NCBI GenBank assembly: GCA_025450765.1
Contig: JANWLS010000152.1
Coordinates: 1-40,670 of the forward strand
Origin: Vicinamibacterales bacterium
Lineage (GTDB): Bacteria; Acidobacteriota; Vicinamibacteria; Vicinamibacterales; CAVVIG01
Direction of reading: 5' to 3'
Length of the DNA: 40,670 bases
Below are positions 35,464 to 40,670 of the stretch, piece after piece. The notes below the pieces were generated by a model. It was not told the DNA's origin. It did not search any database and saw only the letters and a program-made list of their open reading frames with translations. Position 1 is the first letter of the stretch. Each line of letters opens with the position of its first letter. The position numbers and the translations under genes were made by a program.

Positions 35464-36252
35464 ATGCCGCACATCGACACGCACGCGCCGGGCGCCTTCG
35501 CCTGGATTGAGCTCGCCACCACCGATCAGGCCGCCGCCAAAACGTTCTACGGCCAGCTCTTGGGCTGGGCCGTGGACGACATCCCGCTCGGGCCGGGTGA
35601 AACGTATTCGATGTTCATCCTCGACGGCCGCCACGCCGGTGCGGCGCACACGTTGCTGAGCGATGAGCGCGCCGCGGGCGTCCCGCCGCACTGGAACCTG
35701 TACGTCGCGGTCCGCAGCGCCGATGAGATCGCCAGCCGCGTCGTCCCGCTTGGCGGCCAACTGCTCGCGCCGCCCTTCGATGTCATGGACGCCGGACGGA
35801 TGGCGGTCGTGCAGGACCCAACCGGCGCGGTGCTGGCGATTTGGGAAGCCAGGCAGCACGCGGGCACGGGCATCGCGGGCGTGCCCGGCACGCTCGTCTG
35901 GGCAGACCTCGTCACGCCGGATCGAAATCGCGTCGAACCCTTCTACGCCGGTCTGTTCGGGTGGACGTTCGGGAAGGAAGACGAAGATCCGTCGCACGCG
36001 TACTGGCACATCAAGACGGGCGACGAGTACATCGGCGGCATCCCTCCGGTCAACGCCTACGGACCCAACGTGCCGCCCCACTGGCTCGCCTACTTCGAGG
36101 TCGCCAGCTGCGACGCGTCCGCCGAACAGGCCACGCGGCTGGGAGCACGCCTGTTCATGCCGCCCACGACGTTCGAGCACGTCGGCCGCATGGCCGTCGT
36201 CGCCGATCCGCAGGGCGCCATGTTCGCCATGTTCGAACCGGAACGCCGATAA
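35464..36252 (+). CDS. VOC-family protein with two glyoxalase-like domains
   Basis: The 262-residue protein has two consecutive vicinal-oxygen-chelate domains (about 10-120 and 135-250). Each begins with a GAFAWIEL/GTLVWADLVT-type strand followed by a helix (AAKTFYGQLLGWAVDD; VEPFYAGLFGWTFGKED) and ends with a GRMAVVQDPTGAVLAIW / GRMAVVADPQGAMFAMF strand. Such pairs resemble the mycobacterial CFP30B group. Possible roles are isomerisation, dioxygenation or resistance, but none can be chosen. The ATG follows immediately after the tRNA promoter region. Confidence 0.88.
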   Translation: MPHIDTHAPGAFAWIELATTDQAAAKTFYGQLLGWAVDDIPLGPGETYSMFILDGRHAGAAHTLLSDERAAGVPPHWNLYVAVRSADEIASRVVPLGGQLLAPPFDVMDAGRMAVVQDPTGAVLAIWEARQHAGTGIAGVPGTLVWADLVTPDRNRVEPFYAGLFGWTFGKEDEDPSHAYWHIKTGDEYIGGIPPVNAYGPNVPPHWLAYFEVASCDASAEQATRLGARLFMPPTTFEHVGRMAVVADPQGAMFAMFEPERR

Positions 36253-36260
36253 GCGACCCT

Positions 36261-36314
36261 GGACGTCGGACGGGAAACCTCGGACGTCGGATGTTGGACA
36301 TCGGACACCGGACC
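36261..36314. repeat. Short degenerate GGACGTCGGA repeats
   Basis: Between the convergent VOC and efflux genes, GGACGTCGGA occurs at 36261-36270 and again at 36282-36291, followed by variants GGACATCGGA and GGACACCGGA up to about 36312. It looks like a degenerate low-copy tandem repeat of the 'CGGACGTCGGA' sort. There is no coding meaning. Confidence 0.5.
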
Positions 36315-36329
36315 TGACAACCCGGCTCC

Positions 36330-37892
36330 CTACTCCGCCACCGTCACTTTCCCCGTCCGGGGTTTGCGCATCAGCCAGACGAGCGGCACGGTGAGCAGGA
36401 ACGCCACCGCGAAGAGGTGAAAGACGTCCAGATAACTCATGTAGGACGCCTGCTTCAGCAGCCCGAAGTAAATCTGCGCGACGGCCTCCTTCGCCGCGGT
36501 CACCGCGTCCGCGCCGTGCTGCCGGAAGAACGCCTCGGCCTGCGCGAGCGCCTGCTGCGTCACGGTGCCGTAGCTGCTGACGTCCGCCGACAGATGGTTC
36601 TGATGGAACTGCGTCCGGCGCGCAATGATGGTCGTCGACGCCGCGATGCCGAGACTGCCGCCGATATTCCGCGTCAAGCTGTAGATGCTCGCCGCGAACC
36701 CCATCTCCTCGTTCGGAATCGGGTCCATCGTCGCCGTCGTCAGCGGCACGAAGATGAACGCGAGCCCCGTCCCCTGCCAGACGCCCAGCCAGACGAAATG
36801 CCACACGCCCGCCTGGAGCGTGAGATCTGAAAACGCGAAGAGCGCCGTGCTGCCGATGATGAGACCGGCGGTGATGAGGATGCGCGCGTCCCACCGCTTG
36901 CCGAGCAGGATCCCGGCGACCGGCATGAAGATCATCGTGCCAATTCCGCGCGGGCTCGTCAGCAGCCCGGCCGTCTCGGCCGAATAGCCCATCAACGTCT
37001 GCAGCAGCAGCGGCAGCACCACGAGGCTGCCGTAGAGCACCATGCCGAGCACCGTGATGAGCGCCACGCCGGCGGCGTAGGTCCGGTACTTCAGCAGGTG
37101 CAGGTGCACGATCGGCTGCTTCGTCCTCAGCTCGTGGATCACGAACGCCGTCAACACCACGGCCGCGATCACGGCCAGCGAGATGATCAGGTTGGACGAG
37201 AACCAGTCGGCCTCCTGGCCCTTGTCGAGCATGATCTGCAGCGCACCGACGCCGACGGCCAGCATGCCGAGGCCCCAGAAGTCGACGTGCGTCAGCTTCC
37301 GCCGCAGGTAGGGCGGATCGAAGATGAACATCTTGATGAGCAGCAGGCTGGCGAGCCCGATCGGCACGTTGATGTAGAACACCCACCGCCACGAATACGT
37401 GTCGGTGAGCCAGCCGCCCACGATCGGCCCGAGGATCGGCATGATGACGATGCCGACACCCCAGAAGGCCATCGCCATCCCGCGCTCCTCCGGCGGAAAT
37501 TCCTCGAGCAGCACGGCCTGCGACAGCGGCTGCAGGCCGCCGCCCGTCGTCCCCTGCATGATCCGGAAGAAGATGAGCGCCTTCAGGTTCGGCGCGATCC
37601 CGCACAGGATGCTCGAGACGGTGAACCCCGTCACGACGGTCATCAGCAGCCGCTTGCGCCCGAAGCTCGCCGCGAGCCAGCCCGTGATGGGCAGGATGAT
37701 GGCGTTGGCGACGATGTAGGAGGTGAGGACCCAGGTGGCTTCGTCGATCGTCGACGAGAGGCTACCGGCGATGTGCGGAAGGCTGACGTTGACGACCGAG
37801 GTGTCGAGCACTTCCATGACGGCGCTCGACATGACGGCGATGGCGACGATCCATTTGTTGACCTTGGGATGCTCGGGCTGATCAGCACTCAT
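36330..37892 (-). CDS. EmrB/QacA-type MFS drug efflux pump (DHA2 family)
   Basis: The 520-residue inner-membrane transporter has about 14 helices. DHA2 signatures are MEVLDTSVVNVSLPHIAG in helix 1, GWLAASFGRKRLLM in the first loop, and the antiporter motif C WGVGIVIMPILGPIVGGWL. It would exchange protons for hydrophobic drugs. No EmrA-like membrane fusion protein or outer-membrane factor is adjacent. It is divergent from the second zwf with only a 47-bp gap, so the two promoters must overlap. Confidence 0.92.
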   Translation of the reverse strand: MSADQPEHPKVNKWIVAIAVMSSAVMEVLDTSVVNVSLPHIAGSLSSTIDEATWVLTSYIVANAIILPITGWLAASFGRKRLLMTVVTGFTVSSILCGIAPNLKALIFFRIMQGTTGGGLQPLSQAVLLEEFPPEERGMAMAFWGVGIVIMPILGPIVGGWLTDTYSWRWVFYINVPIGLASLLLIKMFIFDPPYLRRKLTHVDFWGLGMLAVGVGALQIMLDKGQEADWFSSNLIISLAVIAAVVLTAFVIHELRTKQPIVHLHLLKYRTYAAGVALITVLGMVLYGSLVVLPLLLQTLMGYSAETAGLLTSPRGIGTMIFMPVAGILLGKRWDARILITAGLIIGSTALFAFSDLTLQAGVWHFVWLGVWQGTGLAFIFVPLTTATMDPIPNEEMGFAASIYSLTRNIGGSLGIAASTTIIARRTQFHQNHLSADVSSYGTVTQQALAQAEAFFRQHGADAVTAAKEAVAQIYFGLLKQASYMSYLDVFHLFAVAFLLTVPLVWLMRKPRTGKVTVAE

Positions 37893-37939
37893 GCCGTGTT
37901 CCGGTTTGCGGTCCCCGCCCGACGCGCCATAATGATTTC

Positions 37940-39391
37940 ATGCCTGCCCGATCGGAACCCTGCCTTTTCATTGTATTCGGCGCCACCGGCGATTTGATGA
38001 CCCGCAAGCTGCTGCCGGCGCTCTATCATCTCGGCCGCCACGGACAACTGAGCGACGACTTCCGGATCCTGGGAGTTGGACGATCGTCGGAGATGGATCA
38101 CGGGGCGCTGCGCCGCACGATGTGCGAGGCGCTGGTCGAGGCGGGCCTCGGCCGGCACCGGCCCGAGGAGTGGTGCGAGCGGACGATTTACTACCATTCC
38201 ATTCACGACAACACGCCGGAGGATTTCGCCAGGCTGCGCTGCGCGATCGAAACGCTCGAGCGCGAGCACCAGCTGACGTCCCGCCGGGTATTCTATCTGG
38301 CTCTGCCGCCGCAGGCCTTCCCCGGCACGATCATCGGTCTCGGCGAAGCCGGCCTGAACATCAGCAGCGGCTGGACGCGCCTCGTGATCGAAAAGCCGTT
38401 CGGCCGGGATCTCGCCTCCGCGCGCGAGCTCAACGACATCGTCCATCGCTACTTCGATGAGTCGCAGATCTACCGGATCGATCACTATCTCGGGAAGGAA
38501 ACCGTCCAGAACCTGATGGTGTTCCGCTTCGCCAACCCGATCTTCGAGAGCCTCTGGAACCGCAGCCAGGTGGAGAGCGTCCAGATTACGGTGGCCGAGA
38601 GCCTGGGCATCGACAGCCGTGCCGGCTATTACGAGCACGCCGGCGCGATGCGCGACATGATCCAGAACCACCTGAGTCAGCTGCTCTGCCTGATTGCGAT
38701 GGAAGTACCTGACGCGTTCGACGCGGAGGCGATCCGCGACGAGAAGAACAAGGTGATGCGGGTCATCGCCCCCGTCCAGCCGGACGATATCGTCTTCGGC
38801 CAATACCAGTGGGGCACGATCGAAGGTGAAGAGGTGGTCGGCTACCGGGATGAAGCGGGCGTGGCGGCCAGTTCACGCACCGAGACGTTCGTTGCCATGA
38901 AGCTCGAAGTGCCGAACTGGCGCTGGCAGGGCGTGCCGTTCTACCTGAGAACCGGCAAGCGGATGCCGCGCCGATCGAGCCGCATCATGGTCACGTTCCG
39001 CTGCGCGCCGGTTGCGCTGTTCAAGCCGTATGCGTGCCCGGTGAACGCGAACGTGCTCGGCATCACGCTGCAGCCGGAAGAGGGATTCGATCTGCAGTTC
39101 GAAGTGAAGCATCCCGGCCAGCCGCTCACGGTGGCTTCGCAGCGGCTCCGCTTCCGCTACGCCGAAGCGTTCTCCCCGCTGCCCGACGCCTACGAAACGC
39201 TGCTGCTGGACATCCTGGCGGGCGACGCCACGCTGTTCGTGCGCGGCGACTGGGTGGAGCGATCGTGGAAGCTGTACACACCGGTGCTCGAGAACCCGCC
39301 GGCCGTCGAGCCGTACGCCGCGGGCACCTGGGGCCCGCCGGCCTCCAAGAAGCTGCTGGCGCGCGATAACCGCGTGTGGTTGCCGGTGTGA
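37940..39391 (+). CDS. zwf: Glucose-6-phosphate 1-dehydrogenase (second copy)
   Basis: The 483-residue enzyme has [58 protein letters not shown] and VPFYLRTGKRMPRRSSRIMV. It is distinct from the copy at 22036-23439, with a longer N-terminal linker and different C-terminal part (PLPDAYETLLLDILAGDATLF). The next gene overlaps its stop by 4 bp (GTGA). This copy has no phosphoketolase neighbour and may be the housekeeping enzyme. Confidence 0.94.
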   Translation: MPARSEPCLFIVFGATGDLMTRKLLPALYHLGRHGQLSDDFRILGVGRSSEMDHGALRRTMCEALVEAGLGRHRPEEWCERTIYYHSIHDNTPEDFARLRCAIETLEREHQLTSRRVFYLALPPQAFPGTIIGLGEAGLNISSGWTRLVIEKPFGRDLASARELNDIVHRYFDESQIYRIDHYLGKETVQNLMVFRFANPIFESLWNRSQVESVQITVAESLGIDSRAGYYEHAGAMRDMIQNHLSQLLCLIAMEVPDAFDAEAIRDEKNKVMRVIAPVQPDDIVFGQYQWGTIEGEEVVGYRDEAGVAASSRTETFVAMKLEVPNWRWQGVPFYLRTGKRMPRRSSRIMVTFRCAPVALFKPYACPVNANVLGITLQPEEGFDLQFEVKHPGQPLTVASQRLRFRYAEAFSPLPDAYETLLLDILAGDATLFVRGDWVERSWKLYTPVLENPPAVEPYAAGTWGPPASKKLLARDNRVWLPV

Positions 39392-40083
39392 CGGCGGCCT
39401 GGCGCGTGCTGCTCCTGGTCGCGGTCGCCGCGGTGATCGCCGCCGCGGCGGAGCTGCTGCCGGTCGCCGACTGGCTCCTGCAACTGGCGACCACGATTCG
39501 CGACGGCGGCGCCTTTGGCGTCTTCCTCTTCTTCGTCGCGTTCCTGGTGAGCTCAATCGCGTTCGTGCCGGGCTCGCTGCTCACGCTCGTGGCCGGCTTC
39601 GCCTACGGACCCCTCTGGGGTCTCGCGGTGGCCTCGCCCGCCAGCGTGGCCGGCGCCTCCGCAGCCTTCCTCCTCGGGCGCACGGTCCTCCGGCATCGCG
39701 TCATCGAACATCTCGAGCGCATGCCGCGCGTGCGCGCAATCGACCGCGCGGTGGAGCGCGAAGGCTTCCGGCTCGTGCTGCTGCTGCGCCTCTCGCCGCT
39801 CGTGCCGTTTCCCGTGCTGAACTACGCGCTGAGCGTGTCCAGCATCCCCTTCAGCCGGTTTGCGTGGGCATCGTTCGTGGGCATGATTCCCGGCACGCTG
39901 CTCTATCTGTACCTGGGATCGCTGGCGACGACGGCCGCGGGGCTCGATGCTGCGCCGAGCGCCAGCGGCAGCACGAGCGTGGCGTTCTATATCGCGGGAC
40001 TGGTCGCGACGGGACTGGTGGTGGTGTTCGGCACGCGCGCCGCACGGCGCGCGCTCAAGGAAGATCTGCAGGGGATTGCTTAA
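39388..40083 (+). CDS. TVP38/TMEM64-family (VTT domain) membrane protein
   Basis: The 231-residue protein has about six hydrophobic segments and the VTT/SNARE-associated pattern: FVPGSLLTLVAGFAYGPLWG, FLLGRTVLRH, LLLRLSPLVPFPVLNYALS and FVGMIPGTLLYLYLG. Members are thought to move lipids or polyprenyl carriers across the inner membrane. The start is GTG at 39388, overlapping the zwf stop; another GTG at 39376 is possible. It converges with the thioredoxin gene, overlapping by 4 bp. Confidence 0.88.
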   Translation: MTAAWRVLLLVAVAAVIAAAAELLPVADWLLQLATTIRDGGAFGVFLFFVAFLVSSIAFVPGSLLTLVAGFAYGPLWGLAVASPASVAGASAAFLLGRTVLRHRVIEHLERMPRVRAIDRAVEREGFRLVLLLRLSPLVPFPVLNYALSVSSIPFSRFAWASFVGMIPGTLLYLYLGSLATTAAGLDAAPSASGSTSVAFYIAGLVATGLVVVFGTRAARRALKEDLQGIA

Positions 40084-40670
40084 CGCGTTCCCGCCTTCGC
40101 GATTTTCGCCACGAGCTGCTTCGCCATCGGGAGGCTCACGCCGCAGCTCGGATCCTCTTTCCGGCAGCGCGCCAGGCTCAGCGAACACCCGCAGCCGCAA
40201 TCCGTGCTGTTCAGCTCCTTCAGCGCCTGATCCTTCTGCGCTGTCGAGAGCGAGGCGAGGTCGATGCCGGGCACGTCCGTGACGGGCGGTGCATTCACGG
40301 GGTTCACTTCGCCCGTGTCGATCACGCGCTCGACCTTCGCCTTCACCGGCATGCCGAGAAGGGCTCGCACTTCGCCCTCGAACACGGCGGAGCTCGTGAG
40401 CCCGATGTGCTTCTGGACGACGCGCCCTTGCTGGTCGACGATGAACGAGGTGGGGATGCCGTAGATGCCGCCGAAGTGCGCCTGCATCTCGGCCGGCGCC
40501 ATGGCGATCGTGTAGTTCATCTTGTGGTCGACGACGAACTGTTGCACGTCCTTTTCCGGCGCCTCGTCGACCGACATGCCGACGACCTCGAGCTGGTTCG
40601 GATACTTCTTCTGGAGCGCGATCAGATCGGGAATCTCGGCCTTGCAGGGGCCGCACCAGGTCGCCCAGAA
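40080..40670 (-). CDS. TlpA-like thioredoxin-fold protein with a cysteine-rich tail (partial)
   Basis: At least 196 residues are present; the N-terminus lies beyond the right edge. The visible part starts with FWATWCGPCKAEIPDL, giving the active-site WCGPC of TlpA/ResA thiol-disulfide oxidoreductases. It continues with VVGMSVDE, the cis-Pro segment YGIPTSFIVDQQGRVV and a 100-residue extension. The extension ends with a cysteine cluster (DCGCGCSLSLARCRKED, then PSCGVS) that may bind metal or iron-sulfur. It is probably exported, reducing cytochrome c or periplasmic thiols, though a signal peptide cannot be checked here. Confidence 0.82.
   Translation of the reverse strand, partial: FWATWCGPCKAEIPDLIALQKKYPNQLEVVGMSVDEAPEKDVQQFVVDHKMNYTIAMAPAEMQAHFGGIYGIPTSFIVDQQGRVVQKHIGLTSSAVFEGEVRALLGMPVKAKVERVIDTGEVNPVNAPPVTDVPGIDLASLSTAQKDQALKELNSTDCGCGCSLSLARCRKEDPSCGVSLPMAKQLVAKIAKAGTR

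Noticed and set aside
35410-37605. Very long minus-strand frame across VOC and MFS genes
   Set aside because: It is a frame shadow of the DHA2 transporter and of the VOC gene, Arg/Ala/Gly-rich with no motif.

Overview
The window is high-GC, gene-dense bacterial DNA, with GTG starts and many 4-bp ATGA/GTGA overlaps. An outer-membrane porin and many inner-membrane proteins indicate a Gram-negative cell. The mix of genes (PRC-barrel, DinB, SYLF, VOC, a cyclic-di-AMP riboswitch with KimA, phosphoketolase, GT4/GH130 pair) fits an Acidobacteriota member, perhaps Vicinamibacteria-like. That placement is inferred from gene content and is not proven. No prophage, CRISPR array or rRNA was seen. There is one tRNA and one decayed IS630-type transposase.

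Layout. 1-3.3 kb: cysteine-synthase family enzyme, DinB protein, PRC-barrel protein, and an ECF sigma factor overlapping a membrane protein with a SecD-like domain. 3.6-15.3 kb: a potassium locus. A c-di-AMP (ydaO-type) riboswitch precedes a KimA-type K+ transporter. Then come a KdpD-like kinase without its N-terminal half, KdpE, a protein joining a stress-protein domain to a porin, two tiny membrane proteins (the second is KdpF), KdpA, KdpC, KdpB and a free-standing KdpD N-terminal domain. KdpD is thus split across the two ends of the locus, and the subunit order is F-A-C-B rather than F-A-B-C.

15.3-34 kb: a stress and carbon-metabolism region. It holds a GH130-type enzyme coupled to a GT4/alpha-toroid fusion, a coiled-coil protein, a phosphoketolase-G6PDH operon, a metallothionein, an AI-2E-family permease, a methyltransferase, an orphan histidine kinase, several very small proteins, 6-phosphogluconate dehydrogenase, a groEL without groES, a stomatin-like protein and a Crp/Fnr regulator. 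G6PDH, 6PGDH and phosphoketolase together could make NADPH and acetyl-phosphate.

The most interesting signal is a recurring palindrome, cTGTNC-N6-GNACAg, in the gaps of this region, usually 35-55 bp before a start codon. It has CRP/FNR-site geometry (TGT-N10-ACA) and may define a local regulon under the Crp/Fnr protein encoded at 33.3-33.9 kb. A degenerate CIRCE element lies upstream of groEL.

34-40.67 kb: ordinary genes. SYLF lipoprotein-like protein, initiator tRNA with terminator, double-VOC protein, DHA2 efflux pump, a second G6PDH, a TVP38-family membrane protein, and a TlpA-like thioredoxin running off the right edge.
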